Shown: positions 39,408-48,831, counted from the stretch's first letter. The stretch is 64,000 nt of DNA from an uncultured Flavobacteriaceae bacterium (GCA_947500435.1 CANMRV010000005.1:434001-498000), one strand, 5' to 3'. Made by a program: numbers and translations. The notes: generated by a model not told the origin, from the sequence alone.

Positions 39408-39905
39408 TTAAATAGATTTTAAATGAAGTTCATTGGGTATTCCTTCAATTTTTCCAAATAACTCATGCAACTTTTGCTCTCGGTATTTAAAAATTTGCTG
39501 GAGTTGTTTTTTTACGATTAAAGGATGTGCCAGTTGTCCTAATATTCCGAAGGGGATTTTATAGTCAATAATGTCTTCCATTTCAACACCCCCTTCAATA
39601 GGTTTTATAAAATGCTTGTGATGCCATAGGGCATAAGGTCCGAAACGCTGCTCATCAACAAAATATTCGCCTTCCTTGACATGGGTGATTTCAGTAACCC
39701 ATTTGGTGGAATAGCCAGGAAAAGGAGAAACTTTGTATTGTATAATCTGGCCTGGAAACATGGGTCTGTCTCCACCAGCGAGTATGTTGAAACCCATATG
39801 GTCAGGGGTGATAACTTTTAAATTTGCGGGACTTGATAGAAAGTCCCAAGCTTCCTGTTGTGTTATAGGGATTGCCTGTTTTGAATGCAATTGATATAGC
39901 TTCAT
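39408..39905 (-). CDS. SRPBCC family protein, photolyase-operon type
   Basis: A 165-residue Bet v 1-like ligand-binding protein (MKLYQLHSKQAIPITQQEAW, then FLSSPANLKVITPDHMGFNI). Homologues are sometimes called cell division inhibitor from an old SulA-like label, which sequence does not support. The cavity fold suggests a lipid or pigment ligand. It is the first gene of the light-repair operon; the promoter (39920-39927) and a palindrome (39935-39968) lie right upstream. Confidence 0.87.
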   Translation of the reverse strand: MKLYQLHSKQAIPITQQEAWDFLSSPANLKVITPDHMGFNILAGGDRPMFPGQIIQYKVSPFPGYSTKWVTEITHVKEGEYFVDEQRFGPYALWHHKHFIKPIEGGVEMEDIIDYKIPFGILGQLAHPLIVKKQLQQIFKYREQKLHELFGKIEGIPNELHLKSI

Positions 39906-39919
39906 AAACTGATTTTGTC

Positions 39920-39927
39920 CAAAGATA
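39920..39927 (-). promoter_or_regulatory. -7 box for the photolyase operon
   Basis: TATCTTTG on the minus strand, 14 bp upstream of the SRPBCC start, an exact TAnnTTTG. No TTG is found at the ideal 19-nt spacing; the -33 region is instead occupied by a palindrome. Confidence 0.6.
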
Positions 39928-39934
39928 TAGTCTT

Positions 39935-39968
39935 TTTGTTTAACTAAAAATAAAAATTGTTAAACAAA
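39935..39968. promoter_or_regulatory. Palindrome TTTGTTTAAC-N14-GTTAAACAAA
   Basis: A perfect 10-bp inverted repeat with a 14-bp A-rich spacer lies upstream of the photolyase -7 box and covers the -33 region. Such placement fits a regulator that controls the operon, for example a MerR/LitR-like protein often linked to light genes in Bacteroidetes. No regulator gene lies in the window near it. Confidence 0.5.
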
Positions 39969-40091
39969 TTACAAAGGGTTAAATTTAAAATACTTTAAGT
40001 ATACTGCCAGCGTTAGTTAAAAGTGTACCGTTAGTCTTATATTTTCTAAGTTATTGCTACAATTTTGTACTTTTCCTGAAGAACCTGTTCA

Positions 40092-41279
40092 ATGAAATCA
40101 AGATTTTTTCTTTTTATTATCATCTTATGGAGTCCTTCTCTATTTTCTCAAGAAAATGTAGAAGTTTTAAGTGTTCTACCTAGTGAAGTTTCAGAAACCT
40201 CTGGGTTGATTTTCCATAATGGAAAATTAATTACCCATAACGATTCAGGAAATACTCCTCAACTTTTTGAAATAGATACCGTATCCTACCAAATCACCAG
40301 AACAGTTACGATTACTAACGCAATAAATACAGACTGGGAAGATTTAGCTCAAGATGAACAATATATCTATATCGGAGATTTTGGCAATAATCTGGGAATG
40401 CGAAGAGATTTGTCCATCTATCGAATTAATAAACAAGATTATGGCGAATCAGATTCGGTGTCTGCTGAAATAATTAATTTTAGTTATGAGGATCAAACAG
40501 ATTTTAGCGATACCGGCAATAGTGACTGGGATGCTGAAGCATTTTTTATATGGAATGACCAGTTAATCGTATTAACCAAGCAATGGAAAAGTAACGGAAC
40601 CGATGCTTATTCCATTCCTAAAAACCCTGGACAGCATAGCGCTAGAAAGATTGATAGTTATGCAATTGAAGGCTTAGTTACCGGCGCAACTTATAATCCG
40701 CTTTCAAATGTGCTTTTTCTTATAGGCTATTCCGCCACCCTTGGGCCCTTTACCGCTAGTTTTGAGGCACTGGCTACCAATAATACTTCTGTTTTTACAG
40801 ATGAAATAACTAGAACAAATCTAAGTATAGGATTAGCGCAGGTGGAGGCAATTGCCTATTCGGATGCGGATACCTACTTTTTTTCTTCAGAATTCTTTTC
40901 CAATACAACGCCTGCAATTACTTTGGAATCAACATTATTCAAATTTGATGTAACCGAAACTATTGAACCTGAGCCAGAACCTGAACCAGAACCAGAACCT
41001 GAGCCAGAACCAGAACCTGAGCCAGAACCAGAATTGGGTGAAGAAGATATCATCTTATACAAAGGTAGGTTGTTTGATTTTTTAGAGTATCAATCGGGTA
41101 TTGTGGAGCCTATAATTAAACGCTCTATTTTTGACCCTTTAGGGCGTGAAGTTCAATATGTTTTAGGAGAGGATATCGAAAATAATCGTGTAGATCTATC
41201 CACTTTACAAAATGGAATTTATTATCTAACTTTCTATTTTTCAGATGGTAAGAAATCCATTCCATTCTACAAGGACTGA
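40092..41279 (+). CDS. Secreted protein with EP-repeat linker and T9SS-like tail
   Basis: A 395-residue exported protein (signal MKSRFFLFIIILWSPSLFSQ). Residues about 25-290 show repeated short beta segments (SETSGLIFHNGKLITHNDSG, YIYIGDFGNNLGMRRDLSIY, WNDQLIVLTKQ) that suggest a beta-propeller. A linker of eleven Glu-Pro units follows (about 292-313). The C-terminus looks like a type IX secretion sorting domain (DPLGREVQ..VDLSTLQNGIYYLTF). It is probably delivered to the cell surface. Function unknown; the EP linker length may vary because of its DNA repeat. Confidence 0.75.
   Translation: MKSRFFLFIIILWSPSLFSQENVEVLSVLPSEVSETSGLIFHNGKLITHNDSGNTPQLFEIDTVSYQITRTVTITNAINTDWEDLAQDEQYIYIGDFGNNLGMRRDLSIYRINKQDYGESDSVSAEIINFSYEDQTDFSDTGNSDWDAEAFFIWNDQLIVLTKQWKSNGTDAYSIPKNPGQHSARKIDSYAIEGLVTGATYNPLSNVLFLIGYSATLGPFTASFEALATNNTSVFTDEITRTNLSIGLAQVEAIAYSDADTYFFSSEFFSNTTPAITLESTLFKFDVTETIEPEPEPEPEPEPEPEPEPEPEPELGEEDIILYKGRLFDFLEYQSGIVEPIIKRSIFDPLGREVQYVLGEDIENNRVDLSTLQNGIYYLTFYFSDGKKSIPFYKD
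40965..41030 (+). repeat. In-frame 6-bp repeat coding Glu-Pro x11
   Basis: Eleven tandem six-base units of the type GAACCT/GAGCCA/GAACCA encode (Glu-Pro)11. The order shows a larger 18-bp period (GAACCTGAGCCAGAACCA) repeated with slight loss. It is inside the surface-protein gene. Confidence 0.9.
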
Positions 41280-41360
41280 GTTTAAGACTATTTTATTTAA
41301 GATTTCCTTAACAATACTGACTATGGTTTATGTATAGATTTGCCATACACAAAAAACCAA

Positions 41361-41383
41361 ATTCTCGCCGTCGCGGGAATGAC
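41361..41383. repeat. Dispersed repeat ATTCTCGCCGTCGCGGGAATGAC type
   Basis: The sequence resembles the widespread Bacteroidetes intergenic element ATTCCCGCC...GCGGGAATGAC, with its inverted arms partly lost. It lies just upstream of the DUF2911 gene and is much more GC-rich than its surroundings. A frame through it adds an odd N-terminus (NSRRRGND) to that gene, which is why the later ATG is preferred. Confidence 0.5.
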
Positions 41384-41398
41384 TTTAAAAATTTCACA

Positions 41399-42250
41399 AT
41401 GAAAAAATTTACACTATTCTTATTTGTTGCTTTGGCTTCATTTACTTTGGAAGCTCAAATCAATACACCAGCTCCCAGTCCTGCTTCCAAATTAATGCAG
41501 ACTGTTGGGCTTACTGACGTTACCGTGGAATATTCTAGACCATCCATGCGAGGAAGAACCATCTTTGGAGATTTAGTGCCTTATGACAAATTATGGCGTA
41601 CTGGTGCGAACGGATATACTCTTGTTACCTTCAGTAACGACGTAAAAGTTGGAGGTCAAGATGTAAAGGCAGGTACTTATTCTGTTTTCACAAAACCAGG
41701 AGCTACTTCATGGGAAGTATTTTTCTACACAGATACACAAGGAGGAGGTACTCCCAGGGATTGGGATGATAGTAAAGTAGTTGCTAAAGCCACTGTACCT
41801 GCTATTAAGATGCCTGAAGGAATTGTAATAGAGACTTTCACAATCACAATTGATGACCTTACTTCAAACTCTGCTAATCTTGGTATGATGTGGTCAGATA
41901 TATACGTTGCGGTTAACTTTGAAGTACCAACTGACGCATCTGTTGAAAAAGATATTGCAAAAGCACTTGGCGGACCATCTGCCAATGACTACTATGCAGC
42001 TGCTACGTATTACTCAAGCGAAGGTAAAGATATTAACAAGGCAAAAGAGTGGATGGACAAGGCTATGACAATGACAGAGAAACCTGCTTTCTGGCAATTG
42101 CGTCAGCAGTCTCTTATTCAGGCGAAAGCGGGTGATAAGAAAGCGGCAATTGAAACTGCTAAGAAATCATTAGCTGCGGCTAAAGAAGCTGGGAATGATG
42201 ACTACGTTAAAATGAATACCGATTCTCTGAAGGAATGGGGAGCAATGTAA
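41399..42250 (+). CDS. Secreted DUF2911 family protein
   Basis: A 283-residue exported protein (signal MKKFTLFLFVALASFTLEAQ). The DUF2911 domain (about 25-175) shows YSRPSMRGRTIFGDLVPYDK, LWRTGANGYTLVTFSNDVKV, AGTYSVFTKPGATSWEVFFY. The C-terminal part (about 195-283) is a helical TPR-like stretch with AGDKKAAIETAKKSLAAAKEAG. Function unknown; it is common in marine Bacteroidetes. A terminator shared with the convergent DUF5107 gene follows. Confidence 0.88.
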   Translation: MKKFTLFLFVALASFTLEAQINTPAPSPASKLMQTVGLTDVTVEYSRPSMRGRTIFGDLVPYDKLWRTGANGYTLVTFSNDVKVGGQDVKAGTYSVFTKPGATSWEVFFYTDTQGGGTPRDWDDSKVVAKATVPAIKMPEGIVIETFTITIDDLTSNSANLGMMWSDIYVAVNFEVPTDASVEKDIAKALGGPSANDYYAAATYYSSEGKDINKAKEWMDKAMTMTEKPAFWQLRQQSLIQAKAGDKKAAIETAKKSLAAAKEAGNDDYVKMNTDSLKEWGAM

Positions 42251-42274
42251 ATCAACCCAATACGTAAAATTAAG

Positions 42275-42301
42275 AACCCCCAGCTTTATCGGCTGGGGGT
42301 T
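42275..42301. terminator. Bidirectional terminator
   Basis: Stem AACCCCCAGC/GCTGGGGGTT with a 7-nt loop and T/A tracts on both sides lies between two convergent genes (DUF2911 and DUF5107). Confidence 0.8.
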
Positions 42302-42321
42302 TGTTTTTGCGAATAATCTAC

Positions 42322-45300
42322 CTATTCGTTTTTAGTAGCCCATTCTGCTAATTTCCAAACATCTTCTGCAACTAAGTTTTTCAATTTCGATTTCTCTAGA
42401 ATGTTTTTGTTTCCTTCAAAAAAGTCTAAAGCTAATTGACTTTTTTTGTTTCTGGATACAGTTGATTTTAATAGACTTAGTAATTCCTTATTATTTTTAC
42501 TTGCCAATAACCCGTATAAATTATTTAAAGAATTTTTTCCCGAATGTAACATGGTGTAGGCCACAACTGCCTCCAGTAATTCTTTGCTTTTTTGAGTGTT
42601 ACCAGCATTAGAATAGGCTTTTGCTAACAAATAGTCTAGAGCCCTCTCATCAGGAGTATACGGCTTGCCGACTCCTATATTTTCAGGCCACTCCTTTGAT
42701 TTCTCTAATATAGATATCACTTTGTCGTATTTCTTGTTCTTCATTGACTCCAAAGCAACGCCTAGGTGAGCTCTTTCATAGATGCTTCTACTTTCACTTG
42801 CATGTTCGTAGGGCAGCACCTGAATAGTTTCTAAAACAGTTAGTGCCTTTTCAAATTGATTTGTGTTGAGCAAAGATTTTGCGTGAGCGAGACCTACGTT
42901 ATAGTTGTTTTTGAAGGTACGATATGCTTTCTTCGACAGACTAAGTGCTAAATCATACTTTTCATTTTTGAGATAAAATTGAATATTTTCTTCCCAGACT
43001 TTCCAATCTTTCTTATTTAGTTCTAATGCCTTTTGGTAGTCCTTGGCAATGGCTTCGAAGTTCCTTTTGGAATTCATTGCTGCCCGAAAGCGATAAAAGA
43101 TATCTGAATCTGGAATATCTCCAAGTTCATTCAAGATATTCTTCCCCTCTTCTTTTCGGCCTACTGCTATATAGTTTTGGGCTAGGTAGTATTTTAATTT
43201 CCAGCTTGTATTTTGATTTACTGCCCATTCCAAAACAGGAATGGTTTCTCTGCGGTAAGGGAAAACAAAATCGACGGACCCAATAGATATTTTGTTTAGA
43301 ATACTTGAACTTTGTCCAATCTCAGAATTTCTTAGTAAATAAGACTTCCACAACTCGTTTTTAGGACTTGTAGGTCCAATGTATAAAGCTGATAATGCGT
43401 CCTCATTAAAACCTAACTCCTTGTATCTTAGGGCTATCCCTAATGTGGTTTCCGCTTTAAATTCATTTTGTATATCTTCTTTCAAGCTGTTTTTATCAGC
43501 CTGAAACTTTGCAAAATGATTCATGGGGTCAATTTCTAAGACTACCTGAAGTTCTTTGTCAAAACTTTCCATGTCTTGTAATTTGGCGAGAACTAATACT
43601 AATACCTCCCTTGCATTTATATTGTAGGTATTAAAGTCAAGTGCCTTGTTCGCATACGTTTTAGCACGCTTATAATTTTTCTGTTTCAAGTTTATTTCAG
43701 CCATCTGAGCATAGGCCACCGACCGATATTTTATATCACGAGCCGCCCACCCCAACGATTCCAGAGCATTTAGATAATCATTTTGGGCACGATAGCTAAT
43801 ACCAGCTATATAATTAGCTCCCGAGTGATAGGTATCCATTTCAAGGACCGCATTGGCAAGTTCTAAAGCAATATCATAGTTCGTTCTTCGGTATTCCAAC
43901 TCTGCCAGTTTTACATAGCCTGTTTGATGTGAAGGGTCTAGAATTACTAATTCCGAAAGATTTTTATTTGCCAATTCAAACTCACGATATTCTAGGGCTT
44001 CGGTACCTTCAAATAATAGTTGTTCGCTTTGCGAAACCGTTGCATTTTTATCTGGATAAAAAGGCCTTTTGATAAGGTTTGCTTCCGGATTATTTGAATA
44101 AGCTAATTCCGTTCCTACAACAGAAATCTCTATAGCATCAGATGACTTTGCAGGAATTTTGGTCATAAAAACTTCCAAAGGTTGCAAAGCAAGTTTTTCA
44201 ATCGTCGTGGTTTCATTGATAACAATTTGCAATTCTGCATCTAATTTTTGGAGCGCATTGATACCTATGGACGCCTCTCCAGCTTCTATTTCTACATTTA
44301 GAATTCCATCCTGCGATGCATCTTCCATGCCTCCAATTTCTTTGATAGGAAACCAAATTTCACTCCACTTATCCATCATATAAGGATCAAAGCCCACCTG
44401 ACTTATCGGATTTGTAGCCCCTGGAAAATACTGATCAAAAAGACGGCCAGCCTGAAACTCGATGTACTGTCCGTCTGTATCTGTCAACAAATCTTCCCAA
44501 ATACCACCTGAACGTGATAAGGCCCAAAGCCATAACTTTTGCCCAGGCATTTCTTCGTAAGGTGCCCATTGACCAAAACCAAATTTACGATCATGATAGT
44601 ATCCTCCGAAAAAATCATTGTATTCACCCACTACATGATATGATTTCGCCGGACCAAAATTGTTTTCCTTATACATTGCAAGATTTCTACCTTGCTCGTC
44701 AATAGGCCAAGGGTGTGCATCTCCGTTATGTTCCACATAGGCATTACCAGGAATGAAAAACTCCAAATCATTTGTGGCTACGGCAGCGGCGGTCATCCAA
44801 TTATAGTAGGACTCGGTTAGTGGAGAGGCGTTGTACCAAGAGGCATTGGTTTCGAAATACGCTTTGTCTTTTTCAAGACGGACCTCAACGGTCCAGCGTG
44901 TGTTGGAAGGTAAATCAAGGTTACCCACGATACAGCTTACACTACCATCGGGGTTGGTTCTAGTCAAATAATCAACAGGAGTCGCCGTGGAAGGGTGGTG
45001 ACCAATAATACCAAAGTTAAATTCAATCCCGCCAGAGGTCCATGGTCCTCGCATGGCTATATTGCGGAATTTTATGACTTCATTTTTATACAGAAATTCT
45101 TCGCCTGTACTTTTTTCTATTGCGCCCCAGACCTTGCCCCCAATTTCTGGTAGGACCATAACTTTGATATAGTCGTTTTCGAGGGTTACAACCTTCCAAT
45201 TCTTGTTTTTAGGGACATGTTCGTACTCTTCAAATTTGAAATAGGGAAATATTTTCGGGTTCTCAGCTAAGATGGGAACAGGATTTCCTTTACCAAAATC

Positions 45301-45414
45301 ATAGGTAGGTAAAGAAACCATTTCTTCTTTAATGGTTACGGATTGTGCTTGTAGCTCAAAAAGGGGAAGTAGCAGACAACCAACTAGCATCAATAAAATA
45401 GTTCTTTTACGCAT
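42322..45414 (-). CDS. DUF5107 domain protein with C-terminal TPR repeats
   Basis: A 1030-residue exported protein (signal MRKRTILLMLVGCLLLPLFELQAQ). The DUF5107 part (about 25-400) has a beta-supersandwich look related to sugar mutarotases: NDYIKVMVLPEIGGKVWGAI, GPWTSGGIEFNFGIIGHHPS, and FGFGQWAPYEEMPGQKLWLW. The C-terminal 600 residues are TPR-like helical pairs (LELANAVLEMDTYHSGANYI, LNLKQKNYKRAKTYANKALD). A mutarotase-like fold in a SusCD neighbourhood suggests carbohydrate binding or an uncharacterised enzyme. It starts 3 bp after the VCBS gene's stop, so the two are co-translated. Confidence 0.85.
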   Translation of the reverse strand: MRKRTILLMLVGCLLLPLFELQAQSVTIKEEMVSLPTYDFGKGNPVPILAENPKIFPYFKFEEYEHVPKNKNWKVVTLENDYIKVMVLPEIGGKVWGAIEKSTGEEFLYKNEVIKFRNIAMRGPWTSGGIEFNFGIIGHHPSTATPVDYLTRTNPDGSVSCIVGNLDLPSNTRWTVEVRLEKDKAYFETNASWYNASPLTESYYNWMTAAAVATNDLEFFIPGNAYVEHNGDAHPWPIDEQGRNLAMYKENNFGPAKSYHVVGEYNDFFGGYYHDRKFGFGQWAPYEEMPGQKLWLWALSRSGGIWEDLLTDTDGQYIEFQAGRLFDQYFPGATNPISQVGFDPYMMDKWSEIWFPIKEIGGMEDASQDGILNVEIEAGEASIGINALQKLDAELQIVINETTTIEKLALQPLEVFMTKIPAKSSDAIEISVVGTELAYSNNPEANLIKRPFYPDKNATVSQSEQLLFEGTEALEYREFELANKNLSELVILDPSHQTGYVKLAELEYRRTNYDIALELANAVLEMDTYHSGANYIAGISYRAQNDYLNALESLGWAARDIKYRSVAYAQMAEINLKQKNYKRAKTYANKALDFNTYNINAREVLVLVLAKLQDMESFDKELQVVLEIDPMNHFAKFQADKNSLKEDIQNEFKAETTLGIALRYKELGFNEDALSALYIGPTSPKNELWKSYLLRNSEIGQSSSILNKISIGSVDFVFPYRRETIPVLEWAVNQNTSWKLKYYLAQNYIAVGRKEEGKNILNELGDIPDSDIFYRFRAAMNSKRNFEAIAKDYQKALELNKKDWKVWEENIQFYLKNEKYDLALSLSKKAYRTFKNNYNVGLAHAKSLLNTNQFEKALTVLETIQVLPYEHASESRSIYERAHLGVALESMKNKKYDKVISILEKSKEWPENIGVGKPYTPDERALDYLLAKAYSNAGNTQKSKELLEAVVAYTMLHSGKNSLNNLYGLLASKNNKELLSLLKSTVSRNKKSQLALDFFEGNKNILEKSKLKNLVAEDVWKLAEWATKNE

Positions 45415-45417
45415 GGC

Positions 45418-48400
45418 TCAGTTTTTTGGATTGAATAAATATGTCTTTACAAAATCATTATTTCTCGCAAATAATATCACTTGCGAACCATCTTTTCGTT
45501 TCACAACTGAAATGTCTCGAACTTCTCCATCTATGTTGAGTCCACTTTTTTTAGTACTTGTGGCCGTAAATTTTCCCTTTCCATCCCCCAAAAGTAATAC
45601 ACCTTTGTTCGCATCATACCTGCCATATTTGACTCTTGTTCCAAAGAAATTTCCGGCCAAGAGAACATCTAGGTTTCCGTCCGTATTAAAATCTTGAACT
45701 AGAATACCATAAATGGGGGAAAATTGAGCAGTGGCGGGTAGGGGGCGAACATTAAACTCGCCATTTCCTAGGTTCTCCATATAGCTGGTTGCAAAAGTTT
45801 GAGCCTCTAGAACGTTTGCATCTGCCAGTTCTTCGGATGTAAAAATATCAGTTATCTTTTGATCTGCATAGTCTGAATAGTTCACGTATTTTCTTTTTAG
45901 TTGCGGAAGTTGCCCAATAAGGTCATCTTTGGAAAATACCGGATAACTTTCACCCATAACATAGGAACAGAGTATAGGGTCGAGAGAACCGTTATTGTCA
46001 AAATCCTTCACATATAATTGTACAGGTTGTTCTACAGTTGCTTTCAATTGAGAATTCAAACCGAAATTACCTGCTATATAATCTAAATCCCCGTCATTAT
46101 CAAAATCCCCTTGTTTTATCGTATTCCACCAACCTTTGGAATTTTTTAATCCAGAAGAATCATGGAGCTCGGTTAATTTACCATTAGTATTTTCTAAGGC
46201 TCGAATTCCTAAGAACTCGCCCACTAAGATTAAATCATCAGTACCATCGTTTGTAAAGTCGGTCCATAAAGCATCTGTAACCATTCCGATGTTTTCAATC
46301 GCTGTATTGACAGACATTGTTACATCTTTGAAATTGCCTTTTCCATCATTTTGAAGAACATAACTCTTAGGAGCTGTTGGATATTTTCCAGTAACCAATC
46401 GTCCCCCAATAAACAGATCTAAATCTCCATCTGAATCGTAATCTCCTGCGGTAATACAAGAACCGCTTGTAATCACTGGTGGGAGGGAGGTTATGCTCTT
46501 TCTATAGTTGCCATTTCCAGTATTTAGATACAACCGATCCTGCAACTCAGGTGAATCTTTAGAAAATTCATTTCCACCACTTACTACATACAAATCAAGG
46601 TCTTTATCGTTATCGGCATCAAAGAACAAGGCATCTACATCTTCGGATGCTTTATCTTTTTCAAAAATTGCTATGTTTGAACTTTTGAACTTTCCATCTT
46701 TTAATTGAAGTAATAACTCCCCTGCAGTTCCTTTAGCTCCTCCAATATAGATGTCTGCCAGACCATCTTTATTCACATCACCTTTGGTTATTTTAGGGCC
46801 TTGGGTAGATAGCTTGTGGGGTAACAGTTGTTCGTTTTTAAAATCAATAAAGTTGTTTTCACTATGGGTAAACGCAATCAGAGTGTCTTTAGAAATATCT
46901 TTGAAGTAGGTTTCGTTAAATATTGGAGCTTCTTTATCGAGTCGGCGCGCATCTTTTTGATGCAAGGCCAAAGTTTGATTTGCTTCAACATTTTGGATAG
47001 ACTGTTCTTTAAAATCTGGCCAGACTATAGTCAAGCTACTTATTGAATCAGTTTCCCCAATGCCAAATACCAAAGTGTAATCAACAGAAGACTGATAGCC
47101 TCTGGTTGGCATCATTTCTTGACTTATTATTTTATCACCAACTTTTAAAGAAACTTTTGCTCCAATTCCAAATGTATTGGCACCCTCTCCTTTTAAATTT
47201 ATTTTTAGATAATTCTGCCATACATGCGATTCGCTATTATTTCGATAGATGAAAGCTTCTTGTTCAATGTTGTTAACTACCAAGTCTAAATCGCCGTCAT
47301 TGTCCAAATCTGCGTAGGCGGCACCATTAGAAAGTGATTTTTGATTTAACCCCCAATCTGTATTTTTTTTGGCGAAGGTTAAATCTCCATTGTTCTTATA
47401 GGTATAATTTTCTTCAACGGTTGATGGAATTTCTTTTATAAGCTCCATGATTGCAGTTTGCTTACCCGTTTTGTTCTCTTCTAATTTTGCCTGTACTGCA
47501 AAATTCATAAAGTCCATATTGGTGTAATCTCTCTTGTAGCCATTAGTGATGAACAAATCTTTGTGGCCATCATTATCAAAATCGGCAAATAACGACGCCC
47601 AGCTCCAGTCTGTATTTGAAACACCAGAGAATTGTCCAATCTCGGAAAAGGATTTTCCCTGATTATTCAGCTGTAGCATATTTCTCATTGTTTGATTGTA
47701 GAAACCGGAACTTACCAAGCGCTGATACTTGTCGTAATTATCCGGACCAGAAACCATTTTTTGACGGTAGTTCCCCTCAGGAAGCATATCTAAAGTCATG
47801 ATATCAGTAAAACCATCATTATTGATGTCCGCAATGTCTGAACCCATAGAAAATAAGGAGGTGTGACCAATTAACTCTTCAAGGCTTTCAGTAAAAGTAC
47901 CGTCCGTATTATTAATATAAAGGTAGTCTTGTTCGTTGTAGTCATTGGAAACATAAATGTCTGGCCATCCGTCTGCGTTTAAATCAGAAACAGCTAAACC
48001 AAGACCAAAACCGAGCACGTTTGAAATGAGTCCAGCAGAATCACTTACATCAATATATTTTCCATTTTCATTTTTATAGAGTTTATCTGAATAGGCTAAA
48101 TTCTTTTTATTCTTGAGGGATGCTGTAATTTGCCCAAAACCTGCATACTCTTGCGTAGAGTGATTGAGAACATATAAATCCAAATCTCCATCCTTATCAT
48201 AATCGAAGAATGAAGCCTGTGTAGAGTATCCAGCATCGTTAACTCCAAAGTCTGAAGCTTTTTCTGAGAAGGTCAAATCTCCGTTGTTGATAAAGAGTAA
48301 GTTTTTTCTTTTTTCGGGATCTTTTGCTGCTGATCGGCATACATAGATATCTAAAAGGCCGTCGGCATTTACATCGGCCATTGTAGTTCCGGTATTCCAT

Positions 48401-48729
48401 AATCCTGAGGCAAAAACACCTGCCTTTTCGGCTATTTCTTCAAATTCAAAACCTCCTTTATTTATATATAGCTGGCTACCTACCATATTTCCTGTAAAGT
48501 AAATATCTGGGAGTCCATCATTATTTAAATCACCTATTGACACTCCACCACCATTGTATAAATATCCATATTCAAGGACATTGAATTGTTTGGTTTCCCT
48601 TATGATATTCTTAAATCTGATGTTAGTTTCACTGGGGGAGAGGAGTGTGAACATTTTGCTTTTATCGTCGTTGGTACACGAAAATTGCAACACGAGAAAA
48701 CAAAGTAAAAAAGATACGCGTAACCGCAT
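45418..48729 (-). CDS. ASPIC/UnbV and VCBS (FG-GAP) repeat lipoprotein
   Basis: A 1103-residue lipoprotein (lipobox Cys18 in LVLQFSCTNDD). It holds many FG-GAP/VCBS calcium-type repeats, for example GGGVSIGDLNNDGLPDIYFT, ADVNADGLLDIYVC, FFDYDKDGDLDLYVL and FADFDNDGHKDLF. An ASPIC/UnbV segment follows at about 520-590 (MPTRGYQSSVDYTLVFGIGE), then a second propeller set. The plan fits integrin-like beta-propellers that bind surface ligands. A terminator lies just upstream (after susD), so it may have its own promoter, but no clear TAnnTTTG is seen. Confidence 0.9.
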   Translation of the reverse strand: MRLRVSFLLCFLVLQFSCTNDDKSKMFTLLSPSETNIRFKNIIRETKQFNVLEYGYLYNGGGVSIGDLNNDGLPDIYFTGNMVGSQLYINKGGFEFEEIAEKAGVFASGLWNTGTTMADVNADGLLDIYVCRSAAKDPEKRKNLLFINNGDLTFSEKASDFGVNDAGYSTQASFFDYDKDGDLDLYVLNHSTQEYAGFGQITASLKNKKNLAYSDKLYKNENGKYIDVSDSAGLISNVLGFGLGLAVSDLNADGWPDIYVSNDYNEQDYLYINNTDGTFTESLEELIGHTSLFSMGSDIADINNDGFTDIMTLDMLPEGNYRQKMVSGPDNYDKYQRLVSSGFYNQTMRNMLQLNNQGKSFSEIGQFSGVSNTDWSWASLFADFDNDGHKDLFITNGYKRDYTNMDFMNFAVQAKLEENKTGKQTAIMELIKEIPSTVEENYTYKNNGDLTFAKKNTDWGLNQKSLSNGAAYADLDNDGDLDLVVNNIEQEAFIYRNNSESHVWQNYLKINLKGEGANTFGIGAKVSLKVGDKIISQEMMPTRGYQSSVDYTLVFGIGETDSISSLTIVWPDFKEQSIQNVEANQTLALHQKDARRLDKEAPIFNETYFKDISKDTLIAFTHSENNFIDFKNEQLLPHKLSTQGPKITKGDVNKDGLADIYIGGAKGTAGELLLQLKDGKFKSSNIAIFEKDKASEDVDALFFDADNDKDLDLYVVSGGNEFSKDSPELQDRLYLNTGNGNYRKSITSLPPVITSGSCITAGDYDSDGDLDLFIGGRLVTGKYPTAPKSYVLQNDGKGNFKDVTMSVNTAIENIGMVTDALWTDFTNDGTDDLILVGEFLGIRALENTNGKLTELHDSSGLKNSKGWWNTIKQGDFDNDGDLDYIAGNFGLNSQLKATVEQPVQLYVKDFDNNGSLDPILCSYVMGESYPVFSKDDLIGQLPQLKRKYVNYSDYADQKITDIFTSEELADANVLEAQTFATSYMENLGNGEFNVRPLPATAQFSPIYGILVQDFNTDGNLDVLLAGNFFGTRVKYGRYDANKGVLLLGDGKGKFTATSTKKSGLNIDGEVRDISVVKRKDGSQVILFARNNDFVKTYLFNPKN

Positions 48730-48779
48730 TGATATGGTTTAGAATTGTTGTCTTAAATAATTCAATTTAGATGTAATAA

Positions 48780-48811
48780 AAAAGCACCAATAAGAAAGTA
48801 TTGGTGCTTTT
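48780..48811 (-). terminator. Terminator after susD
   Basis: A 12-bp perfect stem (AAAGCACCAATA/TATTGGTGCTTT) with a 6-nt loop lies 21 bp beyond the susD stop and ends in T on the minus strand. It separates the SusCD unit from the VCBS-DUF5107 pair. Confidence 0.8.
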
Positions 48812-48831
48812 ATTAAATTTAAATTAGGTGG

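Noticed and set aside
40965..41030. CRISPR-like tandem repeat
   Set aside because: Units are 6 bp, in frame and without spacers; they encode Glu-Pro inside a gene.
40874..41062. Leftward ORF rich in Gly-Ser opposite the EP repeat
   Set aside because: It is the antisense shadow of the Glu-Pro repeat.
45418..48729. FG-GAP repeats read as a phage or toxin adhesin
   Set aside because: No phage or toxin gene nearby; the UnbV/ASPIC segment and lipobox fit a Bacteroidetes surface lipoprotein.
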